In this document: piece by piece, positions 39,918-47,197 of the stretch | Layout: every line of letters begins with the position of its first letter | Position numbering within the stretch: position 1 is the first letter of the stretch | Assembly: GCF_000805335.1 (NCBI RefSeq) | Contig: NZ_KN708638.1 | Span: 4,084,645 to 4,131,841, forward strand | Reading direction: 5' to 3' | Source of the DNA: Streptomyces sp. CT34 | GTDB taxonomy: Bacteria > Actinomycetota > Actinomycetes > Streptomycetales > Streptomycetaceae | DNA: 47,197 nucleotides | The notes under the pieces: generated by a model | The model's database searches: none | What the model saw: only the letters and a program-made list of their open reading frames with translations | What the model was told of the DNA's origin: nothing | Translations under genes and position numbers: made by a program

Positions 39918-41726
39918 CTACTCCGCGTCCAGCCCCGCCAGGACGAGCCCCAGCCGGGCCGCGCCGCCGTCGGTGACCCGGACCGGAACGCCCCAGTCCT
40001 GCTGGTGCACATGGCAGGCCGGGTACTCGATGTCCGGGGCGTCGTCGCAGGACGCGGCCATCGCCGAGACGTGCAGCACACCCTCGGTGACACCGTCCGC
40101 CAGCACCAGCTCCCGGGCGAGGTCGGTGCCCGCACCGGCGCCGTCGGCGAGCAGCTCCGGCGGCGTCGCGCTCACCAGCAGCCGCGTCGAGGGGCCGTAG
40201 CGGGTGTCGAGCTTCTGGCCGGCCGGGGCCCGGAAGACCACGTCCAGGCGGAGGCTGCCCGGGGCGACGTCGGTGGCCGCGCGCCGGGTGCGGTGGGCCA
40301 CCGCCTCGACGCGGACCGCCTCTTCGGGGAGCCGCAGGCGGGTCAGCCGGTGCCGTGCGGACTCCACGACCACGATGTCGTCGTCGGCGAGCACCGCCGC
40401 GGACGGTTCGCGCAGATCGGTCGCGAGCGTCGTCACCTCGCCGCTCGCGGGGTCGAAGCGGCGCAGTGCGTGGTTGTAGGTGTCCGCGACGGCGACCGAG
40501 CCGTCGGGCAGCGCGGTGACGCCCAGCGGGTGCTGGAGCAGGGCCTGCCCGGCGGCGCCGTCGCGGTGCCCGAAGTCGAAGAGCCCGGTGCCGACGGCGG
40601 TGCGGACCACATGGCCGTCGCCGTTCGCCGCCCGCTCGATCCAGCGCACCGCGCTGGTCTCCGAGTCGGCGATCCACAGCCGGTCGCCGGCCGCCGCGAG
40701 CCCGGAGGGCTGGGCGAACCACGCCTCCGCCGCGGGCCCGTCCACCAGCCCCTCGTTGGTCGTGCCGGCCGCGACCGCGACCGTGCCGTCCGCCGGGTCG
40801 TACGTCCACAGCTGGTGCACACCGGCCATCGCGATCCACAGCCGGTCCTGCCACCAGGCGAGGTCCCACGGCGAGGAGAGGTCCACCGCGCGGGCCGGCC
40901 CGGAGGACGGCGAGCCCTGCCACCACTGCCTTCCGGTGCCGGCCACCGTCTCCAGCACACCGCTGCGGGGGTCGAGGACCCGGACGGCGTGGTTGACGGT
41001 GTCCGCGACGGCGACCGTGCCGTCGGGCAGCAGCGCCAGACCCTGCGGCTCGTTGAAGGAGTCCGGGCCCAGCCCGCGTTCACCGGTCCCGATCCGGCGC
41101 AGCACCTGCTCGCCGTCGGCCGCCAGCTCCACCAGCTGATGCCGGGTGGTGTCCGAGACGAGGAAGGTGCCGCCGGGCAGCCGCACCGCCTTGCCGGGGA
41201 ACCGCAGGTCGGTGGCGACCGGCTCCGGCGGTACGTACGGGCCGTCGCCGCGCCGGAGGGTGCCCTTCGCCCCGTGCTCGGCGATCAGCTCCTCGACGAG
41301 CTTCCCGATGGCGTGCGCATGGCCCTCGCCCGCGTGCTGGGCGACCACATAGCCCTCGGGGTCGATCACCACCAGCGTCGGCCAGGCCCGCACCGCGTAC
41401 TGCTTCCAGGTCGCCAGCTCGGGGTCGTCGAGGACCGGGTGCTCGACGCCGTACCGCTCGACGGCGTCCACGACCGCCTGGTGCTCGGCCTCGTGCACGA
41501 ACTTCGGAGAGTGCACACCGATGATCACGACCGAGTCGCGGTGCCGCTCCTCCAGCTCCCGCAGCTCGTCCAGGACATGCAGGCAGTTCACACAGCAGAA
41601 GGTCCAAAAATCGAGGATGACAATGCGTCCTCGCAGGTCGGAGAGGGTGAGAGCATTTCCGCCGGTGTTGAGCCAGCCGCCCTTGCCGATCAGCTCGGGG
41701 GCCCGGACGCGCGCACGTGAAGCCAT
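39918..41726 (-). CDS. Thioredoxin-like / NHL-repeat protein (NHLRC2 type)
   Basis: A 602-residue protein with an N-terminal thioredoxin-fold domain (about 1-150; redox motif C45-V-N-C48 within FWTFCCVNC) and a C-terminal NHL-repeat beta-propeller (about 170-500; repeats such as LPDGTVAVADTVNHAVRVLD and LPDGSVAVADTYNHALRRFD), then a beta domain (500-602). The same architecture defines the NHLRC2 family, whose bacterial role is unclear; a thiol-redox function is inferred. There is no signal peptide. I chose the ATG at 41726; the in-frame TTG at 41738 has a better-spaced GGGAG and could be the real start. It is divergent from the LURP-one-like gene. Confidence 0.9.
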   Translation of the reverse strand: MASRARVRAPELIGKGGWLNTGGNALTLSDLRGRIVILDFWTFCCVNCLHVLDELRELEERHRDSVVIIGVHSPKFVHEAEHQAVVDAVERYGVEHPVLDDPELATWKQYAVRAWPTLVVIDPEGYVVAQHAGEGHAHAIGKLVEELIAEHGAKGTLRRGDGPYVPPEPVATDLRFPGKAVRLPGGTFLVSDTTRHQLVELAADGEQVLRRIGTGERGLGPDSFNEPQGLALLPDGTVAVADTVNHAVRVLDPRSGVLETVAGTGRQWWQGSPSSGPARAVDLSSPWDLAWWQDRLWIAMAGVHQLWTYDPADGTVAVAAGTTNEGLVDGPAAEAWFAQPSGLAAAGDRLWIADSETSAVRWIERAANGDGHVVRTAVGTGLFDFGHRDGAAGQALLQHPLGVTALPDGSVAVADTYNHALRRFDPASGEVTTLATDLREPSAAVLADDDIVVVESARHRLTRLRLPEEAVRVEAVAHRTRRAATDVAPGSLRLDVVFRAPAGQKLDTRYGPSTRLLVSATPPELLADGAGAGTDLARELVLADGVTEGVLHVSAMAASCDDAPDIEYPACHVHQQDWGVPVRVTDGGAARLGLVLAGLDAE

Positions 41727-41790
41727 GTGGACATTCAACGTCACTCCCGTACGTGCGCATTCCGCAGGGGCCGTGGGGAACACGTCACCC

Positions 41791-42321
41791 ATGCTGCAAT
41801 CCCACGGGGACCGCTCCCCGCGCCCCGCCAAGTACTTCGTGCACGACCGGATCTTCGGCATCGGTGAGGACTACTGGGTCGACGACGATCACGGCCGGCA
41901 CGCCTTCCTGGTGGACGGGAAGGCGCTGCGCCTGCGGGAGACCTTCGAACTCAAGGACACCGAGCGGCGGGTCCTGATCACCATCCGCAAGAAGATGCTC
42001 AGCCTGCGCGACGCGATGACCATCGAGCGGGACGACGCGCCGCTGGCCACGATCAGGCGCAAGCGGCTGTCGCTGCTGCGCCACCACTACCGCGTCGAGC
42101 TGGTCGACGGCACCGAGCTGGACGTCAGCGGCAAGATCCTGGACCGGGAGTTCCTGGTCGAGTACGACGGTGAACTGCTCGCCGAGATCTCCCGGCGCTG
42201 GCTGACCGTACGCGACACCTATGCGGTCAATGTCGTACGGGAGGACGCCGATCCGCCGCTGCTGATCGCCATCGCGGTGTGCGTGATCCGGATGGCCGAG
42301 CGGGAGCGTGGGGAGGGCTGA
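41791..42321 (+). CDS. LURP-one-related (tubby-like fold) protein
   Basis: A 176-residue cytoplasmic protein of the LURP-one-related family, which adopts a tubby-like beta-barrel with a central helix. Seen: YFVHDRIFGIGEDYWVDD, AFLVDGKALRLRETFEL and the characteristic DVSGKILDREFLVEYDG; the helix near the C-terminus (PPLLIAIAVCVIRM) fits the hydrophobic core helix. Bacterial members are uncharacterised; lipid binding or scramblase-like roles are proposed for eukaryotic relatives. GGGGAA precedes the ATG at 41791. It is separated by only 64 bases from the divergent NHL-repeat gene, so the two probably share a regulatory region. Confidence 0.85.
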   Translation: MLQSHGDRSPRPAKYFVHDRIFGIGEDYWVDDDHGRHAFLVDGKALRLRETFELKDTERRVLITIRKKMLSLRDAMTIERDDAPLATIRRKRLSLLRHHYRVELVDGTELDVSGKILDREFLVEYDGELLAEISRRWLTVRDTYAVNVVREDADPPLLIAIAVCVIRMAERERGEG

Positions 42322-42559
42322 GGGCGTGGGAACGGGGCGGCCAAGCCCCCTACCACCGAAGGGAATTGACCGTTTTCTCCGGTTCCGCACCGTTCGGGAT
42401 CGGCGAACCGCGCACAGTACCACCGCCAAAGCTTTCGAACGGCCCGGCCGTCAAACATCCACCTACGATGGTCACCCGAAAGCACTGCCGGGGTGCCCGT
42501 GCGCAAAGTAACTTAACTGCACAGACAGCAGCCCGCGTACGAACCGTCCGAGGGGTCCC

Positions 42560-43384
42560 GTGACCGTCCATCCCAGCCTTCAGTCCTCCATCGATGCCTG
42601 GACGCATTCCATAGAAGCGATAACCGAGCTGGTGACGCCGCTCGTCGAGGGTGAGTGGAACCGGGCGACGGACCTCCCAGGTTGGTCCGTGCGCGATGTC
42701 GTCTCCCACGTCATCGGCCTGGAATGCGAGATGCTGGGCGACCCACGGCCGATCCACACCCTGCCGCGCGACCTCTACCACGTACGGAGCGAGTCGGCCC
42801 GCCGCATGGAGGTCCAGGTCGACGTCCGCCGGCACCACACCGCACCGGAGATGCTCAGCGAGCTCGAATACACCGTCATCCGGCGGTCCCGGCAGCTGCG
42901 CAACGAGTCCCGCCAGCCGGACGCCGTGGTGCGCAGCCCGCTCGACGAGGACCGGACGCTGGAATTCGTGCTGGAGCAGCGGGCGTTGGACGTCTGGGTG
43001 CACGAGCAGGATCTGCGCCGGGCGCTCGGCAAGCCCGGCAACGCCGACTCCCCCGGCGCGCACGTGACCCGCGATCTGCTGGTGCGGGCGCTGCCCGGCA
43101 TCGTCGCCAAGCGGGCGCAGGCACCCACCGATTCGGCCGTCGTCTTCGACATCACCGGCCCGGTGGAGTTCATGCGCACGGTGCGGGTCGGCGCCGACGG
43201 CAAGGCGACGATCGACGGCAGCGTCTCGCTCGGCCCGACGGTGACACTGGCCATGGACTGGGACGCCTTCCACCGGCTGGCCTGCGGCCGGATCCGCCCG
43301 GCGGCCATCGCCGGGCAGATCAAGATCGACGGCGACCACGAGCTGGCCCAGGCCATCCTCGACAACTTCGCGGTGACGCCGTAG
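42560..43384 (+). CDS. Maleylpyruvate isomerase-fold (DinB-like) protein
   Basis: A 274-residue protein of the mycothiol-dependent maleylpyruvate isomerase N-terminal family, a DinB-like four-helix bundle. Seen: LVEGEWNRATDLPGWSVRDVVSHVIGLE, with the first metal-ligand His in SHVIGLE; a second possible ligand region is DVWVHEQDLRRAL. The C-terminal part (about 180-274) resembles the SCP2-like or MDMPI C-terminal domain. Actinobacteria encode many such proteins, thought to be mycothiol-dependent transferases; the substrate here is unknown. It starts at GTG 42560 with GAGGGG upstream. The 238-base upstream gap holds only promoter-like A/T-rich patches. Confidence 0.82.
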   Translation: MTVHPSLQSSIDAWTHSIEAITELVTPLVEGEWNRATDLPGWSVRDVVSHVIGLECEMLGDPRPIHTLPRDLYHVRSESARRMEVQVDVRRHHTAPEMLSELEYTVIRRSRQLRNESRQPDAVVRSPLDEDRTLEFVLEQRALDVWVHEQDLRRALGKPGNADSPGAHVTRDLLVRALPGIVAKRAQAPTDSAVVFDITGPVEFMRTVRVGADGKATIDGSVSLGPTVTLAMDWDAFHRLACGRIRPAAIAGQIKIDGDHELAQAILDNFAVTP

Positions 43385-43612
43385 CAGGCTCCCCGGCAGC
43401 GCGCCCCGCCGGGAACGGGTCATCCTGGCGGGGCGTACCACTGGGCGCGGACCCGCGGGACTTTCGAAAACGCGAACCTCGAAAACGCCGAACCACGCGA
43501 GCGCACACACCACCGCAAGACGCAGCGACGCGGAAGCGCAGAAACGCGCATGCACGGCCTCACGGTGCCCGTGCCACTGCCCGTCGGACGGGCGGCGCGA
43601 GGGGAGTTGGCC

Positions 43613-43626
43613 GTTTCACGTGAAAC
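43613..43626. other. parS: parS site, perfect consensus
   Basis: Perfect GTTTCACGTGAAAC between convergent genes; a second copy begins 23 bases later. Confidence 0.95.
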
Positions 43627-43635
43627 TGCCTGCGC

Positions 43636-43649
43636 GTTTCACGTGAAAC
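43636..43649. other. parS: parS site, perfect consensus
   Basis: Perfect GTTTCACGTGAAAC, 23 bases after the preceding copy. This spacing is about two helical turns, unlike the 31-base period elsewhere in the window. Confidence 0.95.
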
Positions 43650-43753
43650 CGGAGCCGGTGCCGGTCCGCCAACTCCCAGCGTTTCCCGGGGAGATGGCGC
43701 ATCCTCCGGATGACGCTCCTACGCTCTCCGGCCCACGACGGCACCGGCACCTC

Positions 43754-45100
43754 TCACGCGGGGACGTGCACCGCCTCCACCCTGCTGACGACCAGCCGTT
43801 CCCGCTCGCGCCGCGCCGCCCTCCGGCGCAGCCGCAGTATCTGCGAGAGGCCGATGGCCTCCAGGACGAAGACCGAGGAGAAGGCGATCCGGTAGTTGTC
43901 GCCGGTGGCGTCCAGGAGGACGCCGATGGCCAGCAGGGTCGTCATCGACGCGGTGAAGCCGCCCATGTTGACGATGCCGGAGGCGGTGCCCTGGCGCTCC
44001 GGAGGGTTGGCGGGCCGGGCGAAGTCGAAGCCGATCATCGAGGCGGGACCGCAGGCGCCCAGCACCAGGCAGAGCACGACCAGCAGCCACATCGGGGCGT
44101 GCGCGGCCGGCCAGCACACGGTGAGGGCCCACAGCAGGGCGGTGGCGGCGACGGTGCTCAGGGCCAGCGGCGTACGGGCCGCATGGTGGCGGGCGATGAC
44201 CTGCCCGTAGACCAGTCCCACGCCCATGTTGGAGAGCACCACGAGCGTGAGCAGTTCACCGGCGGTACCGCGGGAGAGGCCCTGCGCCTGGACGAGGAAC
44301 GGGAGCCCCCACAGCAGCAGGAAGACCATCGCCGGGAACTGGGTTGTGAAGTGCACCCACATCCCCAGCCGGGTGCCCGGCTCGCGCCAGGCGTCCGCGA
44401 TCTGCCGGCGGACGAACGCGGCTCCGCTGTGCGCGGCGGGCGCGGGCGGCGGCGCGAAGCCCTCGGGGTGGTCCCTGAGGAAGAGCAGCAGCAGGACCAG
44501 TACGCCGACCCCGCCCAGCGCGCTGCCCGCGAAGGTCGTCGTCCAGCCGAAGGTGTGCAGCAGCCGGGCCAGGACGAGAGTGGAGATCAAGTTGCCCGCC
44601 ATGCCGACGAGCGCGGCGATCTGCGCGATCATCGGGCCGCGGCGGGCCGGGAACCACCGGGAGCCCAGCCGCAGCACGCTGATGAAGGTCATCGCGTCAC
44701 CGCAGCCGAGCAGCGCGCGCGAGCCGAGCGCCATGGTGTACGACGCGGAGAGCGCGAAGCCGAACTGCCCGACGGTGTACAGGACGACGCCGAGGGTCAG
44801 CACCTTCTTGGCACCGAGCCGGTCGACGAGCAGGCCGACGGGTATCTGCATGCCCGCGTACACGAGCAGCTGGAGGATCGAGAAGGTGGACAGCGCCGAG
44901 GCGTTGATGTGGAAGCGCACGGCGGCGTCCAGGCCGGCCACGCCCAGGCTCGTGCGGTAGGTGATCGCGACGAAGTAGACCGCGACGCCGATGCCCCAGA
45001 CGGCCATCGCCTTACGGCCGCCGGGCGGGTCCGAGGGCAGCAGCCGGGAGGCGCCTCCGCCTATGCCACCGCCTGCGGACGCGTCGGTGCCGGCGCTCAT
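43754..45100 (-). CDS. MFS transporter (12-helix type)
   Basis: A 448-residue major facilitator transporter with about 12 transmembrane helices. N-terminal features include YRTSLGVAGLDAAVRFHINASALSTFSILQLLVYAGMQIPVGLLVDRLGAKK, covering helix 1 to motif A; a central loop near residue 215 and LLSNMGVGLVYGQVI-type helices follow. The pattern suits the anion:cation symporter or nitrate/hexuronate-like branches, but the substrate is not clear. Its ATG overlaps the GntR stop codon in ATGA, so regulator and transporter are one operon, and the substrate or a relative is probably the GntR effector. Confidence 0.88.
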   Translation of the reverse strand: MSAGTDASAGGGIGGGASRLLPSDPPGGRKAMAVWGIGVAVYFVAITYRTSLGVAGLDAAVRFHINASALSTFSILQLLVYAGMQIPVGLLVDRLGAKKVLTLGVVLYTVGQFGFALSASYTMALGSRALLGCGDAMTFISVLRLGSRWFPARRGPMIAQIAALVGMAGNLISTLVLARLLHTFGWTTTFAGSALGGVGVLVLLLLFLRDHPEGFAPPPAPAAHSGAAFVRRQIADAWREPGTRLGMWVHFTTQFPAMVFLLLWGLPFLVQAQGLSRGTAGELLTLVVLSNMGVGLVYGQVIARHHAARTPLALSTVAATALLWALTVCWPAAHAPMWLLVVLCLVLGACGPASMIGFDFARPANPPERQGTASGIVNMGGFTASMTTLLAIGVLLDATGDNYRIAFSSVFVLEAIGLSQILRLRRRAARRERERLVVSRVEAVHVPA

Positions 45101-45783
45101 CGCTCGTCCCCCTGCGCGAGGTTGCGGACCCAGCTGACGTGCCGCTGTACGGCCTCGGTGGCCGCGTCGGAGTCGCCCGCACGCAGCGCTTCGAGGATTT
45201 CCGTGTGCTCGGCGATGTTCTTGGCGATCCGGTCGGGGTGGGCGTGCATGACCGCGACGCCCATCCGCAGCTGCCGGTCGCGCAGTTGCTCGTAGAGCCG
45301 GTCCAGGATCTGGTTGCCGGCGCTGCGCACGATGGCGGCGTGGAAGGCGCGGTCGGTGACGGAGACGGCGGCCAGATCGCCGGCCGCGGCCTGTTCCCGC
45401 ATGGTCTCCACCAGCGCGCCGAGTTCCTCGATCAGCGACTCGCTCGCGGGTACCGCCTTGGCCGCCGCGTGTTTCTCCACCAGCAGCCGGGTCTCGACGA
45501 CGTCGGCGATCTCCTGCGCGGAGACCGGCAGGACCAGGGCGCCCTTCTTCGGGTAGAGCTTGATGAGCCCCTCGACCTCCAGCCGCAGCAGCGCCTCGCG
45601 GACCGGGGTCCGCGACACCCCCACGGCCTCGGCGAGCTCCCCTTCGGTGAGCAGCATTCCGCCCTCGTAGCGGCGCTCCAGAACGGCGTCCTTGATGTGC
45701 GCGTAGACCCGCTCGGCGGCGGGTGGCTGTTTGGCGGGAACGGGACCGGTCTCCCTTGCGGGTGCGGTGGACGCTGATGGCAT
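45097..45783 (-). CDS. GntR family (FadR/FCD subfamily) transcriptional regulator
   Basis: A 228-residue repressor-type regulator. The winged helix spans about 25-90 (LTEGELAEAVGVSRTPVREALLRLEVEGLI is the recognition part) and the FCD effector domain about 95-225, whose metal/carboxylate ligands are suggested by TDRAFHAAIV, EHTEILEALR and VQRHVSW. FCD regulators respond to organic acids. The ATG at 45783 fits a leaderless transcript: TATCCT ends six bases before it; the GTG at 45789 is an alternative. It is translationally coupled to the MFS gene downstream and likely regulates it and itself. Confidence 0.9.
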   Translation of the reverse strand: MPSASTAPARETGPVPAKQPPAAERVYAHIKDAVLERRYEGGMLLTEGELAEAVGVSRTPVREALLRLEVEGLIKLYPKKGALVLPVSAQEIADVVETRLLVEKHAAAKAVPASESLIEELGALVETMREQAAAGDLAAVSVTDRAFHAAIVRSAGNQILDRLYEQLRDRQLRMGVAVMHAHPDRIAKNIAEHTEILEALRAGDSDAATEAVQRHVSWVRNLAQGDER

Positions 45784-45789
45784 GCGCAC

Positions 45790-45819
45790 AGGATAGATAC
45801 AACAGGTATGCGACCGTCA
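45790..45819 (-). promoter_or_regulatory. Promoter of the gntR-MFS operon (leaderless)
   Basis: Reading leftward, TATCCT (45795-45790) is a -10 box six bases before the gntR ATG. TGACGG about 18 bases further upstream is a possible -35. The intervening A/T-rich bases (CTGTTGTATCTATCC) may hold the GntR operator. Confidence 0.5.
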
Positions 45820-45878
45820 CGCCGTTCCGCGATACGGACGATCATCGGGGTGTTTGTCCTGGTAGAAGCGTTATGGTC

Positions 45879-45905
45879 GGGGCGGCCAGGGTCCCCGGCC
45901 GCCCC
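45879..45905 (-). terminator. Hairpin terminator after GNAT-Nudix gene
   Basis: A 9-bp perfect G/C stem (45879-45887 with 45897-45905), extendable inward by GGG/CCC pairing, placed six bases beyond the stop codon of the GNAT-Nudix gene. Confidence 0.65.
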
Positions 45906-45910
45906 GTACC

Positions 45911-46771
45911 TCAGCCGCGCATCAGCCCCTGGGCGACCAACCGGTCGATCACCTGCCCATGGGCGGGCGCGCACCGTGTCCGTGCCCCCTCGCGGTCGAA
46001 CCAGGCGTACTCGGCGATCTCCCGGCCGGGGACCGGTGCGATGTCCTGGGGCCCACCGGTGAAGCAGGTCATGTGCAGCCGCCGGCCGTTCTTGCCGTGT
46101 GCGACGGCGTGGATGACGAACGCCTCCGTCAGCTCCGGCTCGGGAACGTCCAGGCCGAGCTCCTCGGACAGCTCGCGGGACAGCGCCTCGCGGGCCGTCT
46201 CTCCCGGCTCGTACTTGCCGCCCGGGAGGTAGAAGGTGTCATTCCCCCGCGTCCGGACGCTCAGCAACCGCCCGTCGCGGACATGCAGCCAGGACACCGA
46301 CCTCAGCGGCGCCTGGCGCTCCAGGGCGATCCGCGGATGGCCCGTCCGCTCGTCGGTCCGCCGCCCGCGTTCCGTGAAGCCCAGGTGCGCGAAGAAACGG
46401 CGGGCGCGGACGTTCTCCTCGAAGACCTCCAGGGACAGCGCGCCGTGCCGGGCCGCCGCGTGCTCCAGGAGCTCTCGCCCGGTGCCGCAGCCCTGCGCCT
46501 CGGGCGCCACGAACAGCCCGCCGACCTCGGCACCGCCGCCGTCTCCGCTCTCGGCGCTCAGCGGACCGAGCAGCCCGATGACGGCGCCCTGGCGCTCGGC
46601 GACCCAGTTCTCGGCCCGGACGAGATACATCTCGCGGAGGAGGCGGGCCCGCTCGCCCTCGCCCTCCCCCTCGATGAACGGATGCGTCTGCCGTGCAGCA
46701 CGGGACCACAGGTCGGTCACCGCGTCCTGATCGGCGGGCCGATAGCGCCGGATGATCGTTTGACTGCTCAT
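45911..46771 (-). CDS. GNAT acetyltransferase-Nudix hydrolase fusion
   Basis: A 286-residue two-domain enzyme. Residues 1-150 form a GNAT N-acetyltransferase (acetyl-CoA loop EAQGCGTGRELL at 91-102, and VFEENVRARRFFAHLGF at 116-132). Residues 155-286 form a Nudix hydrolase with a perfect Nudix box at 185-207 (GX5EX7REUXEEXGU), which binds the divalent metal and hydrolyses nucleoside-diphosphate-linked substrates. Both active sites look intact. The fusion suggests linked chemistry on one substrate or damaged metabolite, but the substrate is unknown. The start is the ATG at 46771, seven bases after a -10 box, with no ribosome-binding site. The gene is monocistronic. Confidence 0.9.
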   Translation of the reverse strand: MSSQTIIRRYRPADQDAVTDLWSRAARQTHPFIEGEGEGERARLLREMYLVRAENWVAERQGAVIGLLGPLSAESGDGGGAEVGGLFVAPEAQGCGTGRELLEHAAARHGALSLEVFEENVRARRFFAHLGFTERGRRTDERTGHPRIALERQAPLRSVSWLHVRDGRLLSVRTRGNDTFYLPGGKYEPGETAREALSRELSEELGLDVPEPELTEAFVIHAVAHGKNGRRLHMTCFTGGPQDIAPVPGREIAEYAWFDREGARTRCAPAHGQVIDRLVAQGLMRG

Positions 46772-46778
46772 TTCGCCG

Positions 46779-46807
46779 ACCGTAAGCAGCCCGACCGGAG
46801 GCGGCAA
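46779..46807 (-). promoter_or_regulatory. Sigma70-type promoter giving a leaderless GNAT-Nudix mRNA
   Basis: Reading leftward, TTGCCG (46807-46802) and TACGGT (46784-46779) are separated by exactly 17 bases, and the ATG lies seven bases beyond the -10 box, at the expected transcription start. This is the best-formed leaderless promoter in the window. Confidence 0.7.
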
Positions 46808-46890
46808 GTCCTTTCCGGCCGCCCCCGCCCCCGCCCCCGGCCGAAGGGGGACTCCAGGGGGACCATCGGTCCGACTCAAGGCTGACGAAA

Positions 46891-46913
46891 GTCCGTACCT
46901 GGCGCGTACGGAC
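46891..46913. promoter_or_regulatory. Inverted repeat GTCCGTAC-N7-GTACGGAC upstream of small membrane protein
   Basis: Perfect 8-bp arms with a 7-base spacer, ending 69 bases before the start codon of the small membrane protein. It could be an operator or a 5' UTR hairpin. Confidence 0.45.
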
Positions 46914-46982
46914 GGGCCGGGATCCCGTGGGTCAATGGAGGCATGGAGTCGATGAGGCTCCGCAGGACAAGGAGAGTTGACC

Positions 46983-47159
46983 ATGCAGCCCAGCACGAAC
47001 ACCGGCCGCCGTGCCCGGAACGCCGTCGTACTGGCCCTGATCGTCGCCGCCGTGTGGGCGGGCACCGCACTGACCCGCGGCGCCGCAGAGGCCGATCCGT
47101 CCGCCCCGACGGGGCCCGTGGCGCACTTCGGTCGCGCCGTGGAGATCATCCGGGGCTGA
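46983..47159 (+). CDS. Small membrane or secreted peptide, unknown function
   Basis: A 58-residue protein with a basic N-terminus (TGRRARNA), one hydrophobic helix (about residues 14-30, VVLALIVAAVWAGTAL), and a short polar C-terminal tail. It is either a single-pass membrane peptide or a secreted peptide with an uncleaved or poorly cleaved signal. AAGGAG precedes the ATG at 46983 at good spacing, which supports it as real. An upstream inverted repeat may regulate it. The stop codon falls inside a 15-base tandem duplication. No family is recognised. Confidence 0.65.
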   Translation: MQPSTNTGRRARNAVVLALIVAAVWAGTALTRGAAEADPSAPTGPVAHFGRAVEIIRG

Positions 47160-47185
47160 GCAACGGCCAGCTGAGCAACGGCCAG
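47156..47185. repeat. 15-bp perfect tandem duplication at the stop codon
   Basis: CTGAGCAACGGCCAG occurs twice in direct tandem (47156-47170 and 47171-47185); the first copy holds the TGA stop of the small membrane protein. A G-run follows to the window end. Confidence 0.85.
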
Positions 47186-47197
47186 GGGCGGGGGGGG

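Larger units (their letters stand above)
43385..43753. other. Intergenic region between convergent genes with two parS sites
   Basis: A 369-base gap after the maleylpyruvate-isomerase-fold gene and before the 3' end of the MFS gene. It contains the parS pair at 43613 and 43636 and a purine/Arg-codon-like stretch around 43460-43550, but no open frame with a ribosome-binding site. Confidence 0.5.

Noticed and set aside
41521..41790. Upstream extension of the LURP-one-like protein to 41521
   Set aside because: It would run antisense through the start of the thioredoxin-NHL gene. The ATG at 41791 has a GGGGAA site and begins directly before the conserved domain.
43385..43753. Arg-rich open frame between the maleylpyruvate-isomerase-fold gene and the MFS gene
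   Set aside because: It runs through both parS sites, lacks a ribosome-binding site and continues antisense to the MFS gene.

Overview
This is high-GC chromosomal DNA from a Streptomyces or a very close relative. The evidence is the extreme G/C bias at third codon positions, the gene families present, and above all twelve perfect copies of the 14-bp palindrome GTTTCACGTGAAAC, the ParB-binding parS consensus known from Streptomyces. In that genus parS sites crowd around oriC, so the window is probably core chromosome within a few hundred kb of the origin. I see no transposase, integrase, CRISPR array, rRNA or tRNA. Left part (1-6400): cobalamin (corrin ring) genes, namely the 3' end of cobJ, cobK, cbiD, cobM and cobL, with a small secreted protein among them, followed by a TsaD-family gene whose upstream region carries repeated TTGC motifs. 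Next (6650-14460): a His-rich cation-diffusion-facilitator exporter, two membrane or secreted proteins, a quinone-oxidoreductase-like enzyme, and an osmoprotectant ABC transporter. The transporter ATPase converges on its permease-permease-binding protein operon, and three parS sites lie between the two units. Middle (14700-30300): a lipoprotein polysaccharide deacetylase, a membrane-anchored esterase, a VWA-domain protein with a long acidic N-terminus, a DHA2-type MFS exporter, metG converging with aspS, a PAS-GAF-PP2C-HATPase signalling protein overlapping tail-to-tail with an AI-2E family membrane protein, a pirin, and an SseB-domain protein. Both aspS and the pirin gene contain an in-frame G/C-rich palindromic element that looks like a dispersed repeat. 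Right part (30450-47190): an acyl-CoA dehydrogenase, an M18 aminopeptidase coupled to a SARP-NB-ARC regulator that contains an intragenic parS, then an envelope-oriented run of two DUF4232 lipoproteins, an NlpC/P60-like secreted protein and a transmembrane HTH protein. After these come a thioredoxin-NHL protein, a LURP-one-like protein, a maleylpyruvate-isomerase-fold protein, a GntR regulator coupled to an MFS transporter, a GNAT-Nudix fusion and a small membrane protein. The most notable signals are non-coding. They are the dense parS field with a recurring exact 31-bp spacing, the in-frame repeats inside two conserved genes, two pairs of heptamer direct repeats with an 11-bp period (the geometry used by SARP and OmpR-type regulators), an operator-like dyad that brackets the -10 box of the pirin promoter, and several probable leaderless starts. 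All functional calls are from reading the sequence; no database search was possible.
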